Origin: Emticicia sp965283955
Lineage (GTDB): Bacteria > Bacteroidota > Bacteroidia > Cytophagales > Spirosomataceae
Assembly: GCA_965283955.1 (NCBI GenBank)
Contig: CBDIQW010000001.1
Location: 1,488,001-1,552,000 of the forward strand
Reading direction: 5' to 3'
Length of the DNA: 64,000 bases
Part shown: in pieces, positions 16,783 to 25,465 of the stretch
Layout of the letters: each line of letters begins with the position of its first letter
How positions within the stretch are numbered: position 1 is the first letter of the stretch
Position numbers and translations under genes: made by a program
Notes under the pieces: generated by a model
The model's database searches: none
What the model was told of the DNA's origin: nothing
The model's input: only the letters and a program-made list of their open reading frames with translations

Positions 16783-18003
16783 TTATAACGCCAAAAGGAG
16801 TTCATCTATTTCTTTTGTAGTGTTAAAAAATGATAAAATTTTCAACAAAACTGCTTCCATTACGGCATCGGGGCATGATGCCCCACAAGTGAGCATAATA
16901 GTAGTTTTTTCTTTTTCGACCAAGAAATCGCCCATAATCTCTTGTTTTTTGTGTAAATCGTAGCGTTTAATTAGATTTTTATCCAAAATACTCTCATGCG
17001 ATTGTATAAAAAATGTTGAGAGTTTAGCCTCGCAAAGTTCAACTAAATGTGTAGTATTCGAGCTATTGTATCCACCAACAACTACTGCCAAATCAGCTTC
17101 ATTTTCCAGTAGAGCATAGGTTGCTTCTTGGTTATCATTGGTTGCATAGCAAAGTGTGTCACGAGTATTAGCAAAATAGCGTTCAACTTCGGCTGGTTGG
17201 GCTTTGTGATACCCAATAATTATCTTTTTCAAGTAGTCGGCAATGCCTTGTGTATCCGATGCCAACATTGTGGTTTGGTTCACTACTCCGATTCGCTCTA
17301 AGTCACGTTCGGGGTCGAAACCTTCCGAATACTGTCCTGCAAAATCTGTATAAAATTGTTCTTTTGGAAGTTCCCGAGTAATATACTTTGCCAACAGTTC
17401 GGCCTCTTTTATATCATTTACGACCACGGTCGGAGCATTTTGTTTGCTGTGCGAAAAGGTCGCACGGGTTTCTTCGTGGTTGGGTTTTCCGTGTACAACA
17501 ATGCTGTATCCACGCTCGCCGATTTGCCCCGCACGGTTCCAAACTTTCTCAACAAACGGACAAGTTGTATCGTATTTATAAGGGTCGATACCGAGCGAAG
17601 AAAGTTGCTGCTGAATCTCAATAGTTGTTCCAAACGCTGGAACAACGACCGCATCTTCGGGTTTGAGTTCTTTCCAATCAATTAATTGATTTCCCTTTGT
17701 ATCCATCAAAAACTTTACTCCTTGCGAGAGTAAATCTGCATTTACGTCGGGGTTGTGAATCATTTCACTCAAGAAGAAGATCCGCTTATCTGGGTTTTCG
17801 GCAATAGTTTTGTAGGCAATCTCAACGGCATTTTCTACACCATAGCAAAAGCCAAAGTGTCGGGCAATCAGAAACTTAACCGAACCAAAATCGAGTACAG
17901 TTGGAGTAAAATCTTTCTTCAGTTTATCTTTTGTTCGGCGAGCCTCTTTGATTTTACCAATGATATTACTCTTATAAATTTCAGGAATGACAAATGATTT
18001 CAT
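16783..18003 (-). CDS. ispH: 4-hydroxy-3-methylbut-2-enyl diphosphate reductase
   Basis: 406 residues. The last enzyme of the MEP isoprenoid pathway, reducing HMBPP to IPP and DMAPP with a [4Fe-4S] cluster. Visible: cluster cysteines in FGFCYGVENA (C53), TTCPFVEKVWN and TCGASCPDAV; substrate-binding GKPNHEETRATFSHS, NQTTMLAS, TNDNQEAT and GGYNSSNTTHL. It is longer than the ~310-residue E. coli enzyme because of an N-terminal extension and inserts, as is usual in Bacteroidota. A TAGATTTG -7 box lies 51 bp upstream. Confidence 0.95.
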   Translation of the reverse strand: MKSFVIPEIYKSNIIGKIKEARRTKDKLKKDFTPTVLDFGSVKFLIARHFGFCYGVENAVEIAYKTIAENPDKRIFFLSEMIHNPDVNADLLSQGVKFLMDTKGNQLIDWKELKPEDAVVVPAFGTTIEIQQQLSSLGIDPYKYDTTCPFVEKVWNRAGQIGERGYSIVVHGKPNHEETRATFSHSKQNAPTVVVNDIKEAELLAKYITRELPKEQFYTDFAGQYSEGFDPERDLERIGVVNQTTMLASDTQGIADYLKKIIIGYHKAQPAEVERYFANTRDTLCYATNDNQEATYALLENEADLAVVVGGYNSSNTTHLVELCEAKLSTFFIQSHESILDKNLIKRYDLHKKQEIMGDFLVEKEKTTIMLTCGASCPDAVMEAVLLKILSFFNTTKEIDELLLAL

Positions 18004-18053
18004 ATTTTTTGAAGCTAAAAGTCACTGACCTAAGCCAATTACTAATTTATTTA

Positions 18054-18061
18054 CAAATCTA
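18054..18061 (-). promoter_or_regulatory. -7 box for ispH
   Basis: Minus-strand TAGATTTG fits TAnnTTTG and lies 51 bp before the ispH ATG. No clear -33 element. Confidence 0.4.
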
Positions 18062-18261
18062 ACAGATGATTTACATATAATGAGGAATAATCTGTATTTT
18101 CGCACAACTTATATACTTATTAGTAGTTATTGAAAGTTTGTTATTGGTTGATTTGTTGTTATGTAGTTTGCTTTCCAACGACAACTAACACAAACAAATT
18201 TAATTCAGACACTTAAAAATAAGTAAGTAAAAGTTATTTCTACTAAAAATAACATATTTTA

Positions 18262-20004
18262 ATGAGATTGTGTTTTATAAAATATCTTAAACTTTCTATT
18301 ACTACACTCCTATTTGGGAAATTGAGTATATTGTTTTTTCTGTTTCTTATAAGCAAATCTGATCTTAAAGCTCAAAGTAATTTTACCCCTCTTAACGAAG
18401 ATTATTCAAATTTAATTGAACGCTACGAGATAAAAAGCGGTAGTTTATCGAACCTTCATACTAATATCAAGCCAGTAAGAAGAAAAGATCTGGTAAAATT
18501 AACGACTGAACTGGAATCGGACGAAAAAGCTAACTTATCTAAAACTGACCTATTCAATTTAGCTTATCTCCAAAATGATAGCTGGGAATGGCTTGATAAT
18601 GAAAAACTCCCACAGAGTGATAGCAAAAAACCATTATGGACACACTTATTTAGAAAGAAATCTGACTTTTATAGCAATCAAAACAAAGACATAGACTTTC
18701 ATGTAAGCCCTATTTTTCAGTTTACTTTTGCTCAGGATAATCTTACTAAGGAAACACCCTATACCAATACACGTGGTATTGAAGTACGAGGAACATTGAA
18801 TAAAAAACTGGGTTTTTATTCAATGCTTACCGAAAATCAGATTGTATATCCTGAATATATCAGAGAATACGGACGAGCATACAATGCAAATCCATACGAA
18901 GGATTTACTAAGATTCCGAATGCCGATTCGAGTAAATACTTAGCAGATTTCTTTTCGGCACGAGGATATATTACTTTTCAGGCCATCAAAAGTGTACAAA
19001 TTCAGTTTGGACACGATAAAAACTTCATTGGGTCGGGCATTCGCTCAATGATTCTATCTGATTTCTCTGCACCTTATTTGCACCTTAAAGTTACAACTAA
19101 TGTTGGGCGTTTTCAGTACATGAATTTGTTTGCTCAGATGATAAACAAGCAAATTCCCTTAGCTGCCGACGGAACGGAACAACTCCCACCAAAGTATTTT
19201 TCGTTGCATCATTTGAGTGTAAATATTGGTCGAAACCTAAATATTGGAATTTTTGAAAGTATTATTTTTGGCAAACGCCAAGTTGGGTTCGATATTAATT
19301 ACCTAAATCCTGTGATATTTCTACGTTTTGCCGAAGGACATCTCGGAAGTGTCGATAATTCGATTGCTGGATTAAATTTTAAATATAATTTCAAACGTCA
19401 CTTTTCTCTCTACGGACAATTTGTGTTGGATGAATTTAATGTAAAATATTTCAAGCAAGATGGTTGGTGGGCTAAAAAATACGCTGCTCAAATCGGTGGA
19501 CGCTATATTGATGTTTTCGGAATAAAAAACCTTGATTTTCAGACAGAATACAACTTAGTAAGACCATATATGTATAGTCATAATTCAACTTACAGTAATT
19601 ATGTCAATTATAACTTGCCTTTGGCTCATCCTTTGGGAGCAAATTTCACCGAACTTCTGCTAATTGGACGTTATCAACCAACGAAGCGTTTGTTCCTGAA
19701 TTTCACTACAATGCTCACCCAACAAGGCAAAGATTCAAATATTATCAACTGGGGTGGGGATATTTTGCGAAATTACAATTTTGCCCGCCCATTTGACTAT
19801 GGAAATGAAATTGGTCAAGGTCGCACAATTAATACAAAATTCTATCAATTTGGAGCATCATACATGATCGCACATAACCTGTTTGCTGATTTAAAGGTTC
19901 AAAACCGTAACATTAATCTATCAGGCGATGCTGATGATAAAAAGAACATGATTTTTTCGGTAGGTCTCCGCTGGAATACAAGTCAAAGGCAGTTTTTATT
20001 TTAA
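18262..20004 (+). CDS. Wzi/RemB-like outer-membrane protein
   Basis: 580 residues. An N-terminal hydrophobic signal region (KLSILFFLFLISKSDLKAQS), a helical ~110-residue periplasmic part (FTPLNEDYSNLIERYEIKSG...RRKDLVKLTTELESDEKA), then a large barrel region: NTRGIEVRGTLNKKLGFYS, YITFQAIKSVQIQFGHDKNF, FNFKRHFSLYGQFVLDEF, ending RWNTSQRQFLF. The architecture resembles capsule-assembly Wzi proteins and the gliding motility protein RemB of Flavobacterium; the match is by pattern and not certain. It precedes upp, with which it need not be functionally linked. Confidence 0.6.
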   Translation: MRLCFIKYLKLSITTLLFGKLSILFFLFLISKSDLKAQSNFTPLNEDYSNLIERYEIKSGSLSNLHTNIKPVRRKDLVKLTTELESDEKANLSKTDLFNLAYLQNDSWEWLDNEKLPQSDSKKPLWTHLFRKKSDFYSNQNKDIDFHVSPIFQFTFAQDNLTKETPYTNTRGIEVRGTLNKKLGFYSMLTENQIVYPEYIREYGRAYNANPYEGFTKIPNADSSKYLADFFSARGYITFQAIKSVQIQFGHDKNFIGSGIRSMILSDFSAPYLHLKVTTNVGRFQYMNLFAQMINKQIPLAADGTEQLPPKYFSLHHLSVNIGRNLNIGIFESIIFGKRQVGFDINYLNPVIFLRFAEGHLGSVDNSIAGLNFKYNFKRHFSLYGQFVLDEFNVKYFKQDGWWAKKYAAQIGGRYIDVFGIKNLDFQTEYNLVRPYMYSHNSTYSNYVNYNLPLAHPLGANFTELLLIGRYQPTKRLFLNFTTMLTQQGKDSNIINWGGDILRNYNFARPFDYGNEIGQGRTINTKFYQFGASYMIAHNLFADLKVQNRNINLSGDADDKKNMIFSVGLRWNTSQRQFLF

Positions 20005-20078
20005 TTTTCTAAATACTGTTTGTGATATTTTTTAAAATTTACCATTATTCATTGTTAATTATACATTCTCCATTAATC

Positions 20079-20723
20079 ATGTTTGTCCTTACCGAACATA
20101 ACTCTTTAGCCAACCACTTTCTTTCTGAACTGAGAGATGAACAAACGCAAAAAGACTCGATGAGATTTCGCCGAAACTTAGAGCGTTTAGGTGAAGTTTT
20201 TGCTTATGAAATCTCCAAAACTTTGAGTTTTCAGAAACACGACGTAAGCACTCAGCTCGGTATCAAGAAAACTTATCATCTTTCACAAGATGTAGTTTTG
20301 GTAACGATTCTTCGGGCAGGTTTGCCTTTGCATCAAGGCTTGCTAAACTATTTCGATAAAGCAGAAAATGCTTTTATAGGAGCGTATAGAGGCAAACACG
20401 ACGAAAAAGAAGCATTTGAGATAGAAATGGACTACATTACAAGTCCAGATATACACGATAAAGTATTGATAATCAGCGACCCCATGCTGGCTACTGGTAA
20501 ATCAATCGAAAAGGCATACCACGCCATGTTACGCTACGGAGTTCCTGCCAAGACACATATTGTATCAGCTATTGCGAGCCAGCGGGGTGTACGCTTTATT
20601 CAAGCACGCCTACCTCAATGCCGCTTATGGGTTGGAGATATTGATACTGAGATGAATTCAAAATCGTATATCGTACCAGGCTTAGGTGATGCTGGCGATT
20701 TAGCCTTTGGAGGGAAGATTTAG
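20079..20723 (+). CDS. upp: Uracil phosphoribosyltransferase
   Basis: 214 residues from the ATG at 20079 (MFVLTEHNSLANHFLSELRD); the longer frame upstream is AT-rich leader. Converts uracil and PRPP to UMP in pyrimidine salvage. Motifs: ILRAGLPLHQGLLNYFDKA, PRPP loop LIISDPMLATGKSIEKAYHA, uracil-binding end YIVPGLGDAGDLAFGG. Full length for the family. Confidence 0.93.
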   Translation: MFVLTEHNSLANHFLSELRDEQTQKDSMRFRRNLERLGEVFAYEISKTLSFQKHDVSTQLGIKKTYHLSQDVVLVTILRAGLPLHQGLLNYFDKAENAFIGAYRGKHDEKEAFEIEMDYITSPDIHDKVLIISDPMLATGKSIEKAYHAMLRYGVPAKTHIVSAIASQRGVRFIQARLPQCRLWVGDIDTEMNSKSYIVPGLGDAGDLAFGGKI

Positions 20724-20814
20724 TGATTAGTTACTGGTGAATTATGTTATTGGAAAATTAGTAGATTTGTTTTCCGAGTAACCAATTTACCAGTTTACCA
20801 ATAACAATTAACCA

Positions 20815-21417
20815 CTATTTTAATCGCTCAAGTGTGGCTTTCATACGGTACTGAAGCACTACTTTTTTACCAGATACATTTTCGAGTAAAGGTTTTAACA
20901 CCAATTCTGCATTTTTCTTGGTTTGCTCCAGAATTCCCATCTCAAGAGCCGACTCCTTGATTTTAGCTTCAGCACGGGTGTAAGCTTCGTTCATCAGCGA
21001 TTGTTCGTTCATGAAAGCATACTCAGTATCGTAAATTTTCGATTTACTATGATCAATTTTATAACTACACAGCTCAGGGTCAGGTAAATGAACAATTAAT
21101 GTATCATCTTTGGTAATAATATCTTCAGCTTTAATTTTTGTTAAATCTATACAACCAATCGCTTCGCCTTGTACAATCAAAATTGCTTTCGGATTAGGCA
21201 TATAATCTCTTACTAATTCTTGCTCGACCACATCTCTGAAAGCAAAATTCGATAATTCTAACTTGCCTAAAACAGTCATTTCTTTTAACACTATATTGTG
21301 GGTTGTCTGAATATCTCTAATAGTGAAAGGGTTAAAGTTTTTAAATTTTTCCCACAAAAAAATTGATAATATTACTGTAATGAATAGTATTATTATCTGT
21401 ATATATCTTTTCAGCAT
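20815..21417 (-). CDS. DUF4230 membrane-anchored protein
   Basis: 200 residues: one N-terminal membrane helix (YIQIIILFITVILSIFLW), then the DUF4230 domain (TTHNIVLKEMTVLGKLELSN, GEAIGCIDLTKIKAEDI, VHLPDPELCSYKIDHSKSKI, TRAEAKIKESALEMGI). The family is common and uncharacterised; it is expected on the periplasmic side. Convergent with upp. Confidence 0.75.
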   Translation of the reverse strand: MLKRYIQIIILFITVILSIFLWEKFKNFNPFTIRDIQTTHNIVLKEMTVLGKLELSNFAFRDVVEQELVRDYMPNPKAILIVQGEAIGCIDLTKIKAEDIITKDDTLIVHLPDPELCSYKIDHSKSKIYDTEYAFMNEQSLMNEAYTRAEAKIKESALEMGILEQTKKNAELVLKPLLENVSGKKVVLQYRMKATLERLK

Positions 21418-21582
21418 TTTCCTTATTTTGATTTATATAAAAGTACTCCTTCATGTAAAATTACACTACTTTCGAAAAAAAGTATGCTTATTTATTATAA
21501 AAGCTACATTAAAAAAATTACCTTTTAAAATTCTCATCTTGATTATAATATAATTTTAAACTAAATTTTAAGATGTTTTCTG

Positions 21583-21590
21583 TATCTTTG
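21583..21590 (+). promoter_or_regulatory. -7 box for glmM
   Basis: TATCTTTG, a full TAnnTTTG match, 33 bp before the GTG start of glmM. Confidence 0.5.
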
Positions 21591-21623
21591 TAAAGTTAAA
21601 AGTAACCAAAAACTCTATTTACA

Positions 21624-23027
21624 GTGACGCTTATCAAATCAATTTCGGGTATCAGAGGAACTATTGGCGGAAAAAGTGGCGATTCCTTGACCCCTTTAGA
21701 TGTTGTAAAATTTACTGCTGCTTACGGTTCTTGGCTTAAAAACAAAAATTCAGAAAAACCACTTCGTGTAGTAATTGGAAGAGATGCCCGTTTATCAGGC
21801 AAAATGGTTTCCGATTTAGTATCTGCTACTCTTGTCGGAATGGGTTTTAATGTAATTGATTTAGGCCTATCTACTACTCCTACTGTTGAAATTGCTGTTC
21901 CACTTGAAAATGCCTTAGGTGGTATTATTCTGACGGCAAGCCATAATCCAATACAGTGGAACGCTCTAAAATTACTCAACGAAAAAGGCGAGTTTATTTC
22001 TGGTGCCGACGGCGAAGCATTACTGGCCATTGCCGAAAACGATAGTGCTGAATATGCCGATGTAAAAAGTTTGGGGAAAGTAGAAACCAATGATACTTAT
22101 TTACAAAAACACATCGAAATGATTTTAGAATTGCCATTGGTAGATAAAGAAGCCATTGCAAATGCTAACTTCAAAATTTGTGTTGATGCCGTAAATTCTT
22201 CGGGTGGAATTGCAGTTCCGATGCTTTTAGAAGCGTTGGGCGTCAGTGAAATCAAGAAAATAAACTGCGAGCCAACGGGTGTTTTTGCTCATAACCCTGA
22301 ACCATTACCTGAAAATTTAAGAGAAATTTCGGGTGAATTACGCAAAGGAAATTATGACTTAGGAATCGTTGTTGACCCAGATGTAGATAGATTAGCATTT
22401 ATAAATGAAGATGGTGAGCCATTTGGCGAAGAATATACACTCGTGGCAGTTGCTGACTATATCTTAAAAAATACCGAAAATAAAGAAAATTTGACAACGG
22501 TCTCAAACCTTTCTTCGACTTTGGCATTAAAAGATGTAACTGTTAAAGCTGGTGGAACTTATCACTCAGCAGCCGTTGGTGAAGTAAACGTTGTAACCAA
22601 AATGAAAGAAGTTGGTGCAATTATCGGTGGAGAAGGCAATGGAGGAATCATCTATCCAGAATTCCACTACGGACGTGACGCACTGGTTGGAATTGCTTTA
22701 TTTTTAACACATCTGGCAAAATTCAGCAAACCGATTGGTTTCTTACGTAATACTTATCCTAACTACCATATCGCCAAAAAGAAAGTAGAACTTACCGCAG
22801 ATTTGGATGTCGATGGAATTTTAGATGAAATTAAAGATAAATACGAACGCTATCCGATAAATACTGAAGATGGTGTGAAGATAAATTTTGAAAAAGAATG
22901 GGTTCATTTGCGTAAATCGAATACTGAGCCTATCATCAGAATTTACGCTGAGTCGGAGTTTGAAACAACCGCCTCAAATCTCGCCGATAAAATCATTCGA
23001 GATATTAAAGAATTGATTGCTCAGTAA
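21624..23027 (+). CDS. glmM: Phosphoglucosamine mutase
   Basis: 467 residues, GTG start (MTLIKSISGIRGTIGGKSGD). Interconverts glucosamine-6-phosphate and glucosamine-1-phosphate on the way to UDP-GlcNAc for peptidoglycan. The active-site serine loop TASHNPIQWNALK, metal loop VDPDVDRLAF, sugar loop GGEGNGGIIYPEFHYGRDA and phosphate loop RKSNTEPIIRIYAE are all present. The N-terminal ISGIRGTIGGK is the usual GlmM start. Phosphomannomutase is the alternative assignment for this family. Confidence 0.9.
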   Translation: MTLIKSISGIRGTIGGKSGDSLTPLDVVKFTAAYGSWLKNKNSEKPLRVVIGRDARLSGKMVSDLVSATLVGMGFNVIDLGLSTTPTVEIAVPLENALGGIILTASHNPIQWNALKLLNEKGEFISGADGEALLAIAENDSAEYADVKSLGKVETNDTYLQKHIEMILELPLVDKEAIANANFKICVDAVNSSGGIAVPMLLEALGVSEIKKINCEPTGVFAHNPEPLPENLREISGELRKGNYDLGIVVDPDVDRLAFINEDGEPFGEEYTLVAVADYILKNTENKENLTTVSNLSSTLALKDVTVKAGGTYHSAAVGEVNVVTKMKEVGAIIGGEGNGGIIYPEFHYGRDALVGIALFLTHLAKFSKPIGFLRNTYPNYHIAKKKVELTADLDVDGILDEIKDKYERYPINTEDGVKINFEKEWVHLRKSNTEPIIRIYAESEFETTASNLADKIIRDIKELIAQ

Positions 23028-23045
23028 TCACATTCTATATTTTTT

Positions 23046-23087
23046 AAAGAGCTTTAAATTGTACAAACAGTTTTAAGCTCTTTTTTT
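23046..23087 (+). terminator. Intrinsic terminator after glmM
   Basis: Stem AAAGAGCTT / AAGCTCTTT (23046-23054 and 23075-23083) followed by a run of T to 23087, starting 19 bp after the glmM stop. Confidence 0.7.
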
Positions 23088-23236
23088 ATGCGTACATTCT
23101 TCATCTTCTGTTCACCAAGAACCCGTAAGCCAACATCGGCTATTAGTTTTGGCACTGAATTTGTGCATCATTTTTGCACAGAAAATTCGCTATTTATAAA
23201 TGGTTGTTTTACAATCATCCAATCATTTGATTTATT

Positions 23237-25405
23237 ATGTTCAGGAAAAAAGAAAACTCAAGATTTATAATATCTATCCTTCTATGGATAGTTAGTATGC
23301 AAGTGGTAGTTGGACAAGGTTTTCCGACGAACCTTGAATGGCAAAAATGCTATGGTTGGAACGATTATCACGGAGATGAAGGCACTAAGATTATTCCTAC
23401 ACAAGATGGAAATTATATTGTCATTGGTAAAAAGAGTTTAAATGGTTTAGAACTTATATGGATTGCCAAGATAGGCTCACTGGGTAACATGCTCTGGGAA
23501 ACAACGGTGTCAGATAATAATGCTTACACAGGCTTTAAAGCCCAAGATATTATTCAAAATCCTGACGGTAGCTATATTTTAGTAGCACGAGTCAATAATT
23601 ATTCAAACCTACGCTTTAATAATACAAATGCTCTCAATATTTCTGCAATAGCCAGTAAAGGTAATGTTGATATTCTAATTGCTAAACTCGATGGTGAAGG
23701 TAAAATGGTTTGGAATAAAACTTACGGAGGTGATGGTGAGGATATTCCAATAAAAGTTTTACCTACCAATGATGGGAATCTGATGCTACTCTCTCATACT
23801 GGCTCTTCGAATGGAGACATTGCTAATTCTAATAAAAATACATCAAGCTTTAATCAAGACTTATGGCTTGCCAAATTAGACCAAAACGGCTCACTATTAT
23901 CAAAAAAATGTATCGGTGGCAGCGGAGACGAAATGGGTTTTGATATGAAAAAAGCCAATAGTGGATTCGTAATTGTTGGTTGTACCAATTCAAATGATAA
24001 TGAAATAGGGCCAAATAAGGGAGGAAAAGATATTTTAGCCGTAAAAATTGATGAATCAATCAATGTGGTTTGGAAAAAAACCTATGGCGGAAACCAAAAA
24101 GATGAAGCAAAGAGAGTATTAATACAACCCAATGGAGAAATTATTGTTGGTTTGATTTCTAACTCTTCGAGTGATGATTTTCAGTTTACACCAAACGATG
24201 TTTTCCCAAATAATTTTGAAGAAAACATCTGGTTGCTAAAACTCAACTCCAATGGTGAACTGCAAAATAAAAAAATGTTTGGTGGTGCTGGTCGTGATAT
24301 TCTTAACGATTTAATTGCAACCAGAGACGGTAATTTTGCGATTGCTGGTTCAACAAGATCAAATAATGGCAACATCAATGACCGTAATCGAATTCCTTCT
24401 AATAATAATGGACAATATGATTTATTGCTCATGAAAATAGGTAATAATCTTGATTTTATTTGGTCAAAAACACTCGGTGGCTCATCAGAAGACGAAGGAA
24501 ATGGTATTGTGGAAACTCATGAAGGAGCATTTATTGGTATCGGTACTACCCAATCATTAGATGGCGATGTTTCAGGAAACCATTTCAGTTCCCAAAACAA
24601 TAGAGATATTTGGTTTGTAAAGATAAATTACCGATGTGAAACTGAAATTGTTACTTCCGCTGATTTAGTAGCTGTTAATTCAGAAATAGTAGCTTCCGAA
24701 AGTATTATAACATCAGATAAAGTATCTAAAAATTCGTCAATTCATTACGGTGCCAATAAAAACGTTGATATTGTTGCTGGTTTTGATAGCGAATTTGGTT
24801 CAACACTCGATTTCAACTCAGCCGGTTGTAATGCCGTTGGTGGTATTAGTCCTAATCCTATTCAAATAAAGATAAATAATGAATGCCGAGAAGGTGGGAT
24901 GAAATTTGAATTTATGCCTTTTACACCGAGTACAGATTTGGGACAGTATAAAATATCAGTGCAAAACCTCGACCCTAAAATTGAATTTAGTTTCAATGGA
25001 AATACGCTGATAACTAAGAATAATCTTCCGAATAATGGGAATGCCTATTTCGTAGTGAAGGTCTCAAAAGAGGGTTATCATGATTTTGAATATCAAAGTT
25101 ATACAAGTACCTGTGAGCATGATAATGCTCCGATTGACTGCCCAGAAAATGACCGTGATGTAATTCTTGATAAAGAATATTATAATTCAGGTGAAATTTT
25201 TACTGCCTCATGGACAGGTTCACTTTTACCAAATCAAGAATTGTTTTGGTACAATGAAAATGTAGAAACGATTTCAAAAACAGCAACAACTTTCACTGGA
25301 AGAATTACAAGTTTCCCCGCTCATGTTCAAGCCCAACCAGGTATATTTCCAGACTCTCGTCCGTGTCACGGTTCTACGAGGGTTGAATTTAGACCAAGAA
25401 AATAA
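23237..25405 (+). CDS. Secreted beta-propeller-like repeat protein
   Basis: 722 residues with an N-terminal hydrophobic signal (FIISILLWIVSMQVVVGQ). Six or more ~60-residue repeats of the type W.KTYGG...DE....I...DGN.I..G.T.SN.GD: KTYGGDGEDIPIKVLPTNDG, CIGGSGDEMGFDMKKANSG, KTYGGNQKDEAKRVLIQPNG, MFGGAGRDILNDLIATRDG, KTLGGSSEDEGNGIVETHEG, a delta-60/SBBP-like propeller. The C-terminal third is beta-sandwich-like. No T9SS tail is recognisable at the end (VEFRPRK). Function unknown. Confidence 0.75.
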   Translation: MFRKKENSRFIISILLWIVSMQVVVGQGFPTNLEWQKCYGWNDYHGDEGTKIIPTQDGNYIVIGKKSLNGLELIWIAKIGSLGNMLWETTVSDNNAYTGFKAQDIIQNPDGSYILVARVNNYSNLRFNNTNALNISAIASKGNVDILIAKLDGEGKMVWNKTYGGDGEDIPIKVLPTNDGNLMLLSHTGSSNGDIANSNKNTSSFNQDLWLAKLDQNGSLLSKKCIGGSGDEMGFDMKKANSGFVIVGCTNSNDNEIGPNKGGKDILAVKIDESINVVWKKTYGGNQKDEAKRVLIQPNGEIIVGLISNSSSDDFQFTPNDVFPNNFEENIWLLKLNSNGELQNKKMFGGAGRDILNDLIATRDGNFAIAGSTRSNNGNINDRNRIPSNNNGQYDLLLMKIGNNLDFIWSKTLGGSSEDEGNGIVETHEGAFIGIGTTQSLDGDVSGNHFSSQNNRDIWFVKINYRCETEIVTSADLVAVNSEIVASESIITSDKVSKNSSIHYGANKNVDIVAGFDSEFGSTLDFNSAGCNAVGGISPNPIQIKINNECREGGMKFEFMPFTPSTDLGQYKISVQNLDPKIEFSFNGNTLITKNNLPNNGNAYFVVKVSKEGYHDFEYQSYTSTCEHDNAPIDCPENDRDVILDKEYYNSGEIFTASWTGSLLPNQELFWYNENVETISKTATTFTGRITSFPAHVQAQPGIFPDSRPCHGSTRVEFRPRK

Positions 25406-25419
25406 ATACTTATATCTAA

Positions 25420-25453
25420 AAAAGCCCCAAAACTAAAGATTTTGGGGCTTTTT
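25420..25453. terminator. Bidirectional terminator
   Basis: AAAAGCCCCAAAA and TTTTGGGGCTTTTT pair perfectly around a short loop, with A and T runs on both sides. It serves the convergent genes ending at 25405 (+) and 25466 (-). Confidence 0.85.
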
Positions 25454-25465
25454 GCTATAATAATA

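Noticed and set aside
17356..17685. Plus-strand ORFs inside ispH
   Set aside because: They are opposite-strand shadows of a well-conserved gene.
23088..23270. Short plus-strand ORF before the propeller gene
   Set aside because: It overlaps the glmM terminator run and the start of the next gene, and shows no recognisable domain.
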